Source: Paulownia fortunei | Taxonomy: Eukaryota > Streptophyta > Magnoliopsida > Lamiales > Paulowniaceae | Direction of reading: 5' to 3' | DNA: 64,000 nt | Assembly (NCBI GenBank): GCA_019321725.1 | Contig: CM033120.1 | Coordinates: 12,430,278-12,494,277 of the forward strand | The notes under the pieces: model-generated | Told to the model about the DNA's origin: nothing | The model's input: the letters and a program-made list of their open reading frames with translations, nothing else | Databases searched by the model: none | In this document: in pieces, positions 38,691 to 50,728 of the stretch | Layout of the letters: every line of letters begins with the position of its first letter | Numbering within the stretch: position 1 is the first letter of the stretch | Translations under genes and position numbers: made by a program

Positions 38691-39425
38691 CTGTAATGCT
38701 GTTACGCTCCTTTCAAGCTCAGAAACATATTGTAACTTCCTCACAGCCGGTTGGCCAAGATTCTGATAATTTACACAGAAAACTAGTGATAAAATCCAAC
38801 ATTTGAAATGCTACTTGTTATATTTATTACACTAAACAAGCTCTGGAAGAAACTAAGAGGTGAATAATTATGAGCTTCACCAATTTTTAACATGTGTTAT
38901 TAATGGCGGAATTTGCATGATTGAATTATTTAAAGATATATTGACATGGAGCCTTAATTAATTAATTAGGCTTGTTGGGAAATTTTATAATTTAATTCCA
39001 GGAGCTAAACAATTTTACGACGTGGGTTTGCGATAATTTTACCTTTTGATCCTTTTCGGATCAACACTCGTATCCCCGGAATCCGAATCAGAAAATTTAG
39101 CCTCCGGCAGCGTATCCGCCGGCTGTTTGCATGAACTATCCGCCTCTCCAGGTTCATTCTTCTGCTGCATGCGGAGGTGCTCCGGTGGGAATTTCTTCTG
39201 GTCATTTTCATAATTCTGGTCTGACGGGGTCGACGGGTTGGTGCTGGACAGATTGGACGACGACCGGGTGGCGGGCCAGCCGCGTCGACTTTGTCAGAGA
39301 ACACTTTCCCCAGCTGCTCATATTCCGTCCTCTCCAACCAGTTGTTATTGCTGTATTTGCATGATTCCAAGAACGGCGGCGCCTCCCCGAAGGCAGTGTG
39401 GCCGCTCAACGTCCAACTGTTTCAC
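38691..39425 (-). pseudogene. Broken bZIP transcription factor fragment (group E, bZIP34/61-like)
   Basis: On the minus strand one exon (about 39425-39043) reads FGEAPPFLESCK, YEQLGKVFSDKVD and, after a one-base frame change near 39280, NPSTPSDQN, KNEPGEADSSCK and VDPKRIKR. It splices in phase to 38762-38691, which reads ILANR, then VRKLQYVSELERSVTALQ. These blocks match the acidic middle, the start of the basic region and the first zipper heptads of bZIP34/61-type factors. The second exon is 72 nt, but the family's unbroken basic region would need about 91 nt, so about 19 nt including the Q-S-A-Q-R-S contact residues are missing and the frame breaks into a stop. I found neither the first exon nor the rest of the zipper nearby. 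It cannot encode a DNA-binding protein. Confidence 0.78.
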
Positions 39426-40939
39426 TGGAAAGTAACAGTAGTTTAATAAGCGGGGAATCAGGCACCACTTGCCCAGGTGATTTTTGGTTGGGATAAAATT
39501 ATATAAATATAAATTTTATTACATCATTTGTTGTATTATATTGGTTATTTGTTGTATTATATTGGTTGATTGTGAAGTGTAAAATTTAATCAACAAAAAT
39601 GTATACATGGTGAACAATCGATATAGTAATGTAATAGAATTTACAATAAAAAATATATAACCTATGTTTAGATATCATATATTTTTATCACAAATTCATG
39701 TGAAATCGTTCTCCTCTCAGTTGTCTCCTATCCTGGATCATGCACCCTAAATTGAGTTCGTCTCTCAATGATTTCAATGCCTTTAATTTCTGTTGAGAAG
39801 TCATAGACCTAAATTCCTGTGAATCATGTCAATTAAAATATGTAGGGTCCATGTTATATCTTCGTGCATAATCCAAGTGGTTGAGACTTTCCTGAAATTT
39901 TCTCAACCATTCTAGCACACTAATTTTAAGATTTTTAAGATTTATGAGCAATCGAATAACTTATTACGTGGATCGTTAAATTCAATGGTTCATAGTTTCT
40001 TAGCGCATGATATAAATGTCTAAAATTTCATGATCTGAAACGAGTTACATGGTAGGAATCAATTTTCTCCTATTGAGTCCCATGTGTTCTTGAAATTTAT
40101 ATTTAATTTTAGTTATAAATCACTTTGTACTTTCTAGTTCAAAAAATTCAATTGTCTGCTGTCAATTATTCTTCACCAATCAATGCAACGCGTATATATA
40201 TCATATGTTGCAGCTTCTATTCTCATCTAAAATTAAGTATTGAAACGATAATTGAGAAATAAAATTTTAATATCAAATGACAACTTAAAATACAAACTCT
40301 TTGTAATTAATTAATCACAGTAATTTTTTTTTTTTACTCAAAGTGCTTAACCAATAAGATTCTAAACGATGTATAATTGAAAAGTACTCTTAAATAAGAA
40401 GATTATTGTATGCTTTCTTTCAAATAAAACAATATAGTGGTAACATAGTGGGAGGAGGATATAGGAAAAGAGGAGGATAAGCTCGAAAAAAAAAAGAGAG
40501 ATGCTAGAATTACATGTCCACCCCACCCCACCCCGCACCTCCTATTTTGAATTTTCTGTTTTAAATTAATTTTTCATCTCGTATTCTTCTTTATAAATAT
40601 ACACTAATTATATATAATTCATAATAAATATATATTTAAAAAATATTTAATATACTTGATATGTACTTATAATGATAAATATAAAATAAAACATCAAATC
40701 AAAATATAATATACACATTTGATTAAATAAAACAAATTAAACCGGCATCCAAAATCTTCGACAATGACTCTGAATGAGAAAGCTCATTTTTAACTCCTTT
40801 GACAAATGCCGTGGGCACTTCTCATAAAGTTTGGGCAATGTAAGCCCTTAAAGTTATTCCAACTCAATCGCGTGCAGTGCACTTACACCTTTCTAAGTGT
40901 CATTTGCACACAAACACGTGTGCTCATGTTGTCTGAAGA
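39426..40939. other. Spacer between bZIP and GLR fragments
   Basis: AT-rich, no believable exon. A short direct repeat of TTGGTTATTTGTTGTATTAT lies at about 39525-39570, and CACCCCACCCCACCCC sits at about 40520. Confidence 0.55.
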
Positions 40940-41330
40940 GGGGGTTGTACATATTCCGAGGCGGCCCGACCAGATGGATTATGTTACATATGATTGACAA
41001 ATGTAAGTTGAGGTTGTGGGTGTCAATCTTGGTTGCAACAAAATCTTGATTCAGACTGCAAACACTCAGACTTAAGTCCAATCCATGAAGGTTAAGAGTT
41101 TGTAGAATCTTGGAGACTTTTTAGGTTTCTCCATTTCTAGAGGACCATCAATATTATATCAGCATCCAGATAGATACCTTTGTGTTCAGTCATGGAGTTG
41201 TCTCAGCTTTCCATTTACCCCGACAATAGTAGATTGCAAGTGCTGCTGCGGATGTGCCTCCCGTGAATATAAAGAGCACAAAAAAGCTATGAGGGTTCAG
41301 ACTTGCTGTGGATGTACCCTTAGGAAATGC
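40940..41330 (-). pseudogene. Inverted fragment of a GLR 3' end (last exon plus 3' UTR)
   Basis: Read on the minus strand, this matches 50480-50860 of the intact GLR in the same order: ACAGCAAGTCTGAACCCTCA, TTCACGGGAGGCACATC, GCAGCACTTGCAATCTACTA (the last membrane helix), AAATGGAAAGCTGAGA, then the 3' UTR phrases TTGCAACCAAGATT and GGGCCGCCTCGGAATATG. The coding part is broken by small indels and stops. The fragment includes 3' UTR, so it was copied as genomic DNA and not as a bare exon. A copia element lies directly to its right. Confidence 0.8.
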
Positions 41331-41383
41331 TCAAAAAGAGTGTAACGACGGGTGCGTAAAAAATTAAGATAATTACATAAACC

Positions 41384-41623
41384 TGAAGAGAAAATTTAAG
41401 AATTCAGTTTGTATTCTGTTTGAATAAATCCTAGTCTTTAAGATAGTTGCTTAGTGTTTCCTATTTTTTAGTTGTACTCATCACGTTATTGTAAATGTGA
41501 GCTAATTTCTTTCATTCTGTTAAATTGTAAAAGACTATTTATAAGCTTCAGTTTGTTCAATAATAAGTTAAGTCATTTCCAGAATTGTTGAGTATTTTTT
41601 CTCTTGTGTTTTGATTCTTAACA
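41384..41623 (+). repeat. 5' LTR of the copia element
   Basis: Begins TGAAGAGAAAATTTAAG and ends TGATTCTTAACA. It matches 45689-45933 along its length, with about 20 substitutions and one small indel. Confidence 0.95.
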
Positions 41624-41626
41624 TTC

Positions 41627-41638
41627 TGGTATCAGAGC
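41627..41638 (+). other. Primer-binding site (initiator tRNA-Met)
   Basis: TGGTATCAGAGC, the standard plant copia primer-binding site, begins three bases after the 5' LTR. Confidence 0.93.
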
Positions 41639-41689
41639 CCCACTGGCCTGACAAAATCAAAGCAGGAGCCTTTGAAGTTCTTGTAGAAG

Positions 41690-44600
41690 TAAAGAATAAC
41701 CACATAAGGGAATTTTGTGCAGCCAGCCAGCCTTGGCTTTGATGGTCACTATGACCATTGGAGCATGTTGATGGAGAATTTCCTGCGTTCTAAGTAATAT
41801 TGGGGGTTGGTAGAGACGGGCTATGTTGAGCCAGTGAGTGGATCGGTGCAGACAGAAGCAGAACATAAAAAGCTAGATGAATTGAAGCTTAAAGATCTGA
41901 AAGTGAAAAATTCTCTCTTTCAGGCCATAGATTGGACGATATTGGAGACCATTCTTGTGAAGGATACTTCCAAACAAATTTGGGAGTCTAGGAAAAAAAA
42001 ATTGAAGGGTCACATCTACAAGCTCTCGGCAGAGAGTTTGAAACCCTAGAGATGAAGATTGGAGAAGGAGTCTCGGAGTATTTTTCAAGAGTATTGTCGG
42101 TGGCCAACAAGATGAGAACGTATAGAAAGCAGATACAGGATGTCACAGTGGTAGAGAAGATTCTCAGATCTTTGAGTGAAAAATTCAATTATGTTGTTTG
42201 CTCGATCAAGGAGTCCAAAGACATCGATCAACTCTCCGTTGATGAACTGCAAAGCTCTCTGATTGTTCATGAGCAAAAATTCCAGCGACATACAGGAGAA
42301 GAACAAGTACTCAAGATAACCTCTGAAGATAGGTTTGGTGCAAGAGGATAAGGTCGAGGTGTATACAGAGGCAAAGGAAGAGGGAGAGGCCGCCAGCCCT
42401 ACAACAAAGAAACAGTGGAATGCTATAAGTGCCACAAGCTTGGACACTTTCAATCTGAATGTCCAAGCTGGAATAAAGAAGCTAACTATGCTAAACTAGG
42501 AGAAGAAGAAAAAGAGACATTACTTATGTCATATGCAGAGATGAACGATGCTCGAATGGGAGATTTCTGGTTCCTAGACTCTGGATGTAGCAACCACATA
42601 TGTGGTGACAAGAGCTTATTCTGTGATCTGAATGAGGGGTTCAAGCAGAAGGTAAATCTGGGAAATAGCATAAAGATGGATGTGTTGGGAAAAGGCAATG
42701 TGCGATTGAAAGTAAATGGCTCAACACATGTCGTTAGTGAAGTATTTTTTGTGCCTTAATTAAAGAACAATCTTTTTAGCATTGGTCAACTACAAGAAAA
42801 AAGGTTGGTGATTCTCATTCAACATAGAATGCTCAATATTTATCATCTAAAGAAAGGGCTCATAATACAAACCAAGATGAGATCCAATAAGATGTTTGTG
42901 TTGATCGCAAAATTACTGCCACAGAAACTAGCTTGTCTTTACACTTCCACACAGGATTTGGCATACTTATGGCGCTGTCGTTATGGACATTTGAGCTAAA
43001 AAGGATTGAGGACTCTCCAGTTTAAGAATATGGTGCATGGGATACCTGAGTTCAAGACTCCAACGAAAGTGTGTGCTAACTGTATGATTGGAAAGCAACA
43101 TAGAGATCCAATCTCAAATAAGAGTAATTGGAGAGCTAAAGAGAAGCTCCAGCTTGTTCATGCAGACCTTTGCAGTCCAATCTTTCCTATCTCCAACAGT
43201 AAGAAGCAGTACATTATATGCTTTATTGATGACTTTACTCGAAAAGCATGGACTTATTTTTTAGTAGAGAAATTTGAAGCGTTAAGCATGTTCAAACATT
43301 TTAAGAATTGTGTTGAGAAAGAAGTAGGAAGACATACTAAATGTTTGAATACAGACCGTGGAGGAAAGTTCACATTACTTGAATTCAATGAGTTTTGCAC
43401 AGAGCATGGCATCAAGAGGGTAATTGACTGCAACATATACTCCAGAGCAAAACAGAGTAGCTGAAAGAAAAAATCAAACATTGATGAATATGGTTAGATG
43501 CATGCTCTTTGAAAGAAGGATCCCAAAATTTTCTGGCTAGAGGCAGTAAATTAGACAATACATGTTATGAATCGAAGTCCTACATTGGTTGTAAAGAATC
43601 AAACACCCGAGGAAGCTTGGAGTGGAAGTAAACCTTCAGTGGAGCATTTTAGAATTTTCGGATACATGGCACATGTGCATGTTCCTGATGTGAGAATGAC
43701 AAAGCTAGATGCAAAGAGTTTTACTTATGTGCTATTGGGAGTAAGTGAAGAGTCTAAGACATATAGACTCTATGACCCAATTGCAAAGAAAGTTGTAGTT
43801 AGCAGGGATATAGTGTTTGAGGAAGACAAGTCTTGGAACTGGGACGACAGTTACACAGAGCATATAATGGATAACCTAGAATAGGAAGATACAGATAATG
43901 AGGCAGTGAACGAAGAGAAAGAAGAAGCAATGAGCGAGGAAGAAGAGGAAGTCATTGAAGAACTAATTGGTAGTCATCAAATTGGTGAGAATAGAGGAGA
44001 ATTATCCAGTTTTGAGGAAGGAAGAAATAGAGGGGCCCCGGTGTGGATGAGAGATTATGTAACTGGGGCAAGACTTTCGGGGAAGTCAGAGGAAGAAGAT
44101 ATAAATGTCAATTTGGCTCTATTTGCTTCAGCAGATCCAGTGCATTTTGAAGAGTCTATGAAGCATGACAAATGGATGATAGCTATGGATATGGAGATAC
44201 AATCCATAGAAAGAAACAACACATGGAAACTCATTGATCTTCCTACAGGTGCAAAGAAGATTGGACTAAAGTGGGTTTATAAGACCAAACTCAAGGAGAA
44301 TGGAGAAGTGGACAAGTTGAAGGCTCGTCTGGTGGCAAAAGGGTATGTACAACAAACAAGGGATAGACTGCATAGAAGTATTTGGACCAGTTGAAAGAAT
44401 GGACACAGTAAGAATAATTGTTTTTAGCAGCTCAAAAAGGGTGGACTCTTTATCAACTTGATGTCAAATCTACTTTCTATATGGGGAACTTAATAAAGGA
44501 GTGTATGTGGAGCAGCCTAAGGGTTATGAGCTGAAAAACAGTCATCAGAAAGTCTACAGATTGAAGAAGGCCTTATATGGAGTAAAACAAGCTCCACGAG

Positions 44601-45663
44601 CTTGGTTCAGTCGTATTGAAGCACATTTCATCAGTGAAGGGTTCGAGAAATGTTATAGTGAACATACTTTGTTCATTAAAATAAATAAGGGAAGTAAATT
44701 CTCATTGTTAGTTTATACATTGATGATTTAATATTTACTGGCAATGATGCATTGATGTTTGCTAAATTTAAAAATTCCATGTTGAGGGAGTTTGATATGA
44801 CTAATTTGGGGAGAATGAGTTTCATAAAAGTATTGCAGAGGTCGGATGGGATTTATATTTGCCAGAGAAAGTATGCTTTGGAGGTGTTGAAAAGATTTAA
44901 AATGGAGAACAACAACTCGGTTCATAATCCCATGGTTCCAGGTTGTAAATTTTTTAAAGATGAGAATGGGGTTCGTGTTGATGAGACTCGACTTAAGCAG
45001 ATAGTGGGATGCCTTATGTACTTAGCAGCTACAAGCCGAATTTGATGTTTGCAGTAAGTTTGATTAGTAGGTACATGGCTAAACAACTGAGCTGCATTTG
45101 ATGGCAGCCAAGAGGATATTGAGGTACTTTAAAGGAACCATTAAACTTGAATTTTATACAAGAAAGAGAGAGTAGTGAAGGTTTGGTTGGATATACAGAT
45201 AGCAACTATGCAGGAGATCTAAAAGACAGAAAAATCACATCAAGCTATGTCTTCATGTTGGGATCTGGAACTATTGCCTGGTCCTCAAGAAAACAACATA
45301 TAGTCACACTTTCAACCACTGAAGTAGAGTTTGTGGTTGCAGCTGCTTGTGCTAGTCAAGCCATTTGGATAGAGAGGGTACTGGAGAAGCTGAGTCTGGA
45401 GGAAAGCAAGTGTACTACAATCTTTTGTGATAATAGTTCCAGAATTAAAGCTATCAAAAAATCCTGTGTTACATAGTCGAAGCAAGCACATTGATGTGCG
45501 CTTTCATTTTCTTCATGATCTCACACGAGGAGGAGCAGTTGAATTGGTTTATTGTGGAACACAACATCAACTGGCAGATATAATGACAAAGCCCCTCACA
45601 CTGGATGCGTTTCAGAGGTTTCGAAGTCAGTTGGGAGTTTGCCAAGTTCCTGAATTAAACTAG
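41690..45663 (+). pseudogene. Disrupted copia gag-pol
   Basis: Gag starts around FDGHYDHWSMLMENF (41738), with a stop at 41794. The zinc knuckle CYKCHKLGHFQSEC is at 42421-42462. The protease shows FLDSGCSNH near 42575. Integrase fragments with CANCMIGKQH and the TDRGGKF motif lie at 42960-43460, with a stop at 42997. Reverse transcriptase runs from about 44150 (IGLKWVYKTKLKENGEVDK) and keeps a Y-I-D-D motif near 44715 in a shifted frame. RNase H follows at 45170-45650 with YTDSNYAGDLKDRK and KHIDVRFHFLHD. I count at least eight frame breaks or stops. Confidence 0.9.
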
Positions 45664-45677
45664 TTCGTAACTAGTTT

Positions 45678-45688
45678 AAGAGAGGGAA
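45678..45688 (+). other. Polypurine tract of the copia element
   Basis: AAGAGAGGGAA lies immediately before the 3' LTR, as expected for plus-strand priming. Confidence 0.85.
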
Positions 45689-45933
45689 TGAAAAGAAAAT
45701 TTAGGAATTCAGTTTGTATTCTGTTTGAATAAGTCCTAGTCTTTAGGATAGTTGCTTAGTGTTTTTTATTTTTTAGTTGTACTCATCAGATTGTTATAAA
45801 CGTGAGCTAATTTCCTTCATTCTGTTAAGTTGTAAAAGGTTATTTATAAGCTTCAGTTTATTTAATAATAAGTTAAATAAATAATTTCCCAAAATTATTG
45901 AGTATTCTTTCTCTTGTGTTTTGATTCTTAACA
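45689..45933 (+). repeat. 3' LTR of the copia element
   Basis: Begins TGAAAAGAAAATTTAGG and ends TGATTCTTAACA; copy of the 5' LTR. Confidence 0.95.
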
Positions 45934-45938
45934 AAACC

Positions 45939-47680
45939 TTCCTTCAAATTTGATCTCAATACAATTAGGCCTCATATTGACCAGACTTATGAAAGACTAA
46001 AGTGGCTTTCAAAACTGTGTTTATGTTTCTTTGGGAAAGAACTTCATCTTGTCATTAACCATAAAGCACTTATCAAATGGATACAGGGCTTCAGAAATTT
46101 AATATTCACTAGTCAACAACCACCGCCCCCGCCCCCCCCCCCCCCCACCAAAAAAAAATAAAAAATAAAAAAAAAATTGAGGGATAATTAATGCAAATTT
46201 CAACCAATCCTATAAATGCAATAAAAAGAAAAAATAAATAACAATTGACAATATCTACTATATAACGAAAATAACGTTTTAAAAGTTGACAAATTACATA
46301 CAAGATCTTCTATTATAAATTTAATTATCCATTACGTATAAAATTTTATCCATAAAAATAATTTATTAATATAAAATATTCATCTTAAATATTACTTACT
46401 TTTCAAAAAAGATAGTAGGATAGTTTGCGTTAGCCCCACTAAGATATCGTCATATTAAAATCTTCAACCACAACTGTAGCTGATTCATGGACTAATGCAG
46501 CGAGTAGATTGAAACCCATGACCTATATAAGTAATTAATGAAATCAATTAAACTACTATGCTTTTAAATCTAGTGTTGGTTGACCTTTCAAGTGTTGGTT
46601 GACCTTTTAAATGAAGAACTGGTATATTGATTAGTCACTAGTCCATATTTGATTCCGTACTATATTTTTTCCTGCTATTCTGTGATTAGTATTTTACCAA
46701 CACAAGTCAACGTCAAGAGAGACAGAACTCAAACTGTTATTCAACCGGCCTACAGAAGAAACCTATCTCACAAACAGAAAGAAGACTATAAAAACACGAT
46801 TAAGAACTTAAATGTCATTAATTCGTCATCTAAATGGCAGTGGGTTGGTTATCATTTAAACTGTTGGGCCTAACTTGGCATAGATTGCACTCATTCTTGA
46901 ACCTATCAGGTGGTCCAGGAATACGACTTAGATGAAACTCTATATATATAGCAAATTAAAAGAGATGCTCCAGTTAAGTAATTTGGTGGTTGCATCTCGT
47001 ATTATACGATATAAACGGATATTAGATGTATAAAATATTTTGTTAAATATATTTGTGGTGAATTAATATACACTTGGCGAATATTTGTGATGTGTAATAT
47101 GAGGTATAATATTAAATTAAAATAAAAGATTTAGTATGTGATGACATGATGAAAATCACAAGTGAAATTAGTTAAGGGGCCTGAACAAAAAATATTTCTA
47201 CCTTAGGATTAACTACTGGATAATTATAACTAAAACATAGGAATTAAGCAAAAGTGGACGAATGGAATACTATGTAAAATTAAAACATGAAGTGACGCCG
47301 AGAAATATCGTTTCTATACTAAAACTAAACCCGACAACCTACGTTGTGAATTTTAACGTAGTACTAGTTCATGTTCATGTATAAGGAAGATGATTCTCCA
47401 AAATGCTGTGGAAGTTCTGGTCCTGGACCTGGTCAGTTTTCCTAATGGCACACGAATTCAATCATGAAATTTATGTAGGATCTCATTTCAAGCTGTTTTT
47501 TCAAGATATATCGCCATCCAACCAATCAAGAATTACCTCAAAATAAAGTAATAGAAGTTCGTATAATCGAATTTGGTAGATAATATACTGACTGTGTGGA
47601 TGAAATAGAATATTTATTCATCATGCAAGCATTTGGTGGATAATATACACCGTAACATATATTATACCATCAAACCGGTC
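45939..47680. other. Spacer upstream of the GLR gene
   Basis: No believable exon. It contains a C homopolymer next to an A-rich run (46120-46180) and AT-rich phrases. The last several hundred bases should carry the GLR promoter. Confidence 0.55.
46132..46146. repeat. Poly-C tract
   Basis: About 15 C in a row, followed by an A-rich run. Its length is likely unstable in sequencing. Confidence 0.9.
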
Positions 47681-47687
47681 TATAAAT
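47681..47687 (+). promoter_or_regulatory. TATA box of the GLR gene
   Basis: TATAAAT in the context GGTCTATAAATCACAC lies about 60 bp upstream of the GLR start codon. Confidence 0.65.
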
Positions 47688-47739
47688 CACACTATCCAAA
47701 AGCATAGACGCAGCTTTTGAAGATAATCCCCTCAGCCTG

Positions 47740-50728
47740 ATGGATAAATATTTTTATCTCCTGCTCTATTTCGTGACCTTGGCCTTGCTTTTTCCAACTA
47801 AAATTTCTACAGGCCAAGCAGCAAGAACGCATTTTTCGAAAAGAAGGGAAGGGATTAATGGGGTTGAGCCCTGTATAATAGGTGCCATTTTGGAATGCAG
47901 TAGTCGTGTTGGTAAAGAAGAGAGAGTAGCCATGGAAATGGCTGTTGAAGATCTATACAAGAAGCAAAGTAAAAGGCTGATTCTTCGAATAAAATGCTCT
48001 CACGGCGAACCTGTCCAGGCAGCTCATGCTGGTAAAGTACTTAAATTTATAGTATAGTATGGTTTTTAATTTGAGTCGATCTCATTCCAATGCTTTGCAG
48101 CAAGACATCTTATAAACAAGAACCGTGTACAAGCCATTCTGGGACCAGATTCATGGGAGGAATCATCGGCAGTTGCCGAGGTTGGAGAACAATTTCATGT
48201 CCCAATTCTTTCTTTCTCTGATTCTACCCCGCCATGGGCCACCGGGCGTTGGCCGTTCTTTATTGAAGCCTCTCCCAGCACATCCAAGCAAATGGAGGCG
48301 GTGGCTGCTATAGTTCAGTCATGGGGTTGGCGCGGGGTAAGTGTGATATATGAGGATACCTATTCTGCGGCCAATGGCCTCATTACTCATCTTTACGGCG
48401 CTTTGCAACAAGTTGGTGCCCAAATGAGCAGCCTCGTGCCCCTCCCTTCGTTTGCTTCGCCCGACATGTTGAATGTGGAGCTCGAGAAGCTCAAGGGAGG
48501 GCAATGCAGAGTGTTTGTGGTTCATGCAAGTTTAGGCCTCGCTGCACGTGTTTTCGAAAATGCCAAGGAATTGAAGATGATGGCGAGGGATTACGTGTGG
48601 ATTACCACGGACTCGACCACAAGCCTGGTGCATTCCATGAACGCATCCATAGTCTCTTCAATGCAGGGTGTCGTGGGAGTGAGGAGGTATTTCCCTGACA
48701 GGACACAGGTTTTTCGTGATTTCTACGTGAAATTTCACCAAAAATTTCGCCAGAAGTACCCTGAGGAAACGAGTCATGAACCAGGGATTTTTGCCGTGCA
48801 GGCCTATGATGCTACATGGACATTGGCATCAGCAATCAACGTAGGCAGCATCGGCTGGCAAATTTTGGAAAAATTTGAAGAAACAGATTTCAATGGATTG
48901 AGTGGGAAAATTCAGTTCAAAGGAAAAAGATTAGCTCCCATAAATCAGTTTCAGATAATCAATGTCGTAGGAAAGAGTTACCGGGAACTTGGTTTCTGGT
49001 GCGATGGATTAGGCTTCTCTACCGTTGGTGAAAATACATCAGTGTACAATTTCTCCATGGAAAGTTTGGGACATGTGTTTTGGCCTGGAGGGCCTTGGTC
49101 TACTCCAAGAGGATGGGATCTTCCAACAATTTCCAATCCTTTGAGAATTGGGGTCCCCAATGGATCCCTCACAAACAAATTTGTCAAAATTGAATATGAT
49201 CCCTCCACAAACAATTACAACGCCTCTGGATTTTCAATTGACGTTTTCAGAAAAACTTTGCTGCATCTGCAATATTCTTTACCGTATCAGTTCATTCCTT
49301 TTGATGGAAGCTACACAGATTTGGTGAAGCAAGTCAGATTGAAGGTAAGAAATTTTTCCATTGTCATATTCTGTATTGTTAGACCTGGCTTATATTTTAC
49401 TGATGAAAACTAAATAGGCAGCCTGGATTTGTTTACGCAGGGATTTGATGCAGCTGTTGGTGACATTGCAACACTATCTAGTCGATCTAATTACGCGGAA
49501 TTCACGCATGCTCATACGGAGTCGGGAGTGGTTATGGTAGTCCCCATTCAAACTCATTCAAACAGAGCTTGGCTGTTCATGAAGCCCTTCACAAAAGCCA
49601 TGTGGTTTCTTACAGCATTCGTGAGTGTGTACAATGGTTTTGTCATATGGAGCATAGAACGAAATTACTGCTCTGAACTAGATGGACCGCTTCTGAATCG
49701 TGTAGGAACTCTACTCTTGCTGGCTTTTGCCACAATGTTTCCGTCACAAGGTAACATATAAGATTAAGGAAACTACTATGTTCCATGAAAGTATCTGAAG
49801 GAATTCTTACTGAATAAGAATCAGCATTTGATGACTTTGACAGGGGAGAAATTACACAGCAACTTGTCAAAGATGGCAACTGTGGTATGGCTGTTTGTGG
49901 CTCTAATCATCACTCAGAGCTATACAGCCAGCCTCACCAGCATGCTCACCGTGCAGCAGATTGAACCAAAGATTGGAAATATAGAGACATTAAAGAGCCA
50001 AAACATGATTATCGGGTATTCTGAGAGGTCGTTTGTGAAGAGTTATTTGGAGAAAGCCTTGCACTTTCACCACAACAACATCAAGAACTTCACAACAGTT
50101 GAGGCATTTGCAGATGCCCTTAGGAATGGTGAAATCGCAGCAGCCTTTCTTGAAGTTCCCACGGCCAAACTTTTCGTGGCCAGATATTGCAAGAGCTTTA
50201 CTATTGCTGGTCCTACTTACAAAGTTGGAGGATATGGATTTGTAAATTTCCATTTACCCCTGTCTACATTTCACTTATATTTAGTCTCACCAATATGATC
50301 ATGACCAAGATTATTATTATTATTGTTATTTTTATTATTTGGAGTAGGCATTCCCAAAGGGATCCCCCTTACTTCCTGACTTTGATGAAGCATTGTTGAA
50401 AGTGTTTGAAAGCGGTGAGCTGAAGGATTTGGAGAACAGCTTGATGGCATCGGAGAAATGTGTGGACATCCCACGGGACAACGATACAGCAAGTCTGAGC
50501 CCTCATAGCTTTTTCGTGCTCTTTATATTCACCGGAGGGACATCAACAGCAGCACTTGCAATCTACTATTTTCAGGTCAAATGGAAAGCTGAGAACTCCA
50601 CGGTTGAACACAAAGGCATTTGGATTCTGGTATTAATGGTCCTGAAGAAATGGAGAAACGATCAGAGGAGCCGATTCTCCAGAAAAGTTGGTGATGTAGA
50701 AAGTCCCAGAGATTCTACAAAAGCTTAA
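47740..50728 (+). CDS. GLR2: Glutamate receptor-like channel, clade II-like, apparently intact
   Basis: Five exons keep phase: 47740-48031, 48101-49344, 49441-49750, 49844-50241 and 50348-50728, predicting 874 aa, the normal plant GLR length. Order: signal peptide (about 1-25); amino-terminal ligand-like domain (about 40-430, with VQAILGPDSWEESSAVAEVG); ligand-binding lobe S1 from about 443 (LRIGVPNGS, NASGFSIDVF, GFDAAVGDIATL); membrane helix M1 (about 565-585); pore loop near LLNRVGTLLLLAFATMF; M3 with the plant hallmark SYTASLTSMLTVQQ (about 640); lobe S2 (about 655-790); last helix M4 SFFVLFIFTGGTSTAALA (about 800-820); short basic tail. Plant GLRs are cation channels, often Ca2+-permeable, in plasma or inner membranes. 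Clade II is my reading from overall similarity and intron layout, not a tree. A broken inverted copy of its 3' end lies at 40940-41330. Confidence 0.92.

Larger units (their letters stand above)
41379..45938 (+). mobile_element. Ty1/copia LTR retrotransposon, full-length but coding-defective
   Basis: The element spans 41384-45933 and is bounded by a perfect 5-bp target duplication AAACC (41379-41383 and 45934-45938). The LTRs are 240 and 245 bp, TG...CA, and about nine-tenths identical by eye. A primer-binding site for initiator tRNA-Met follows the 5' LTR and a purine tract precedes the 3' LTR. Internal order is gag, CCHC knuckle, protease, integrase, reverse transcriptase, RNase H, which is the copia order. 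Stops and frameshifts interrupt every region, so it is not autonomous. Confidence 0.95.

Noticed and set aside
39131..39435. Plus-strand open frames over the GC-rich block
   Set aside because: They are antisense to the bZIP fragment, whose conserved blocks are on the minus strand.
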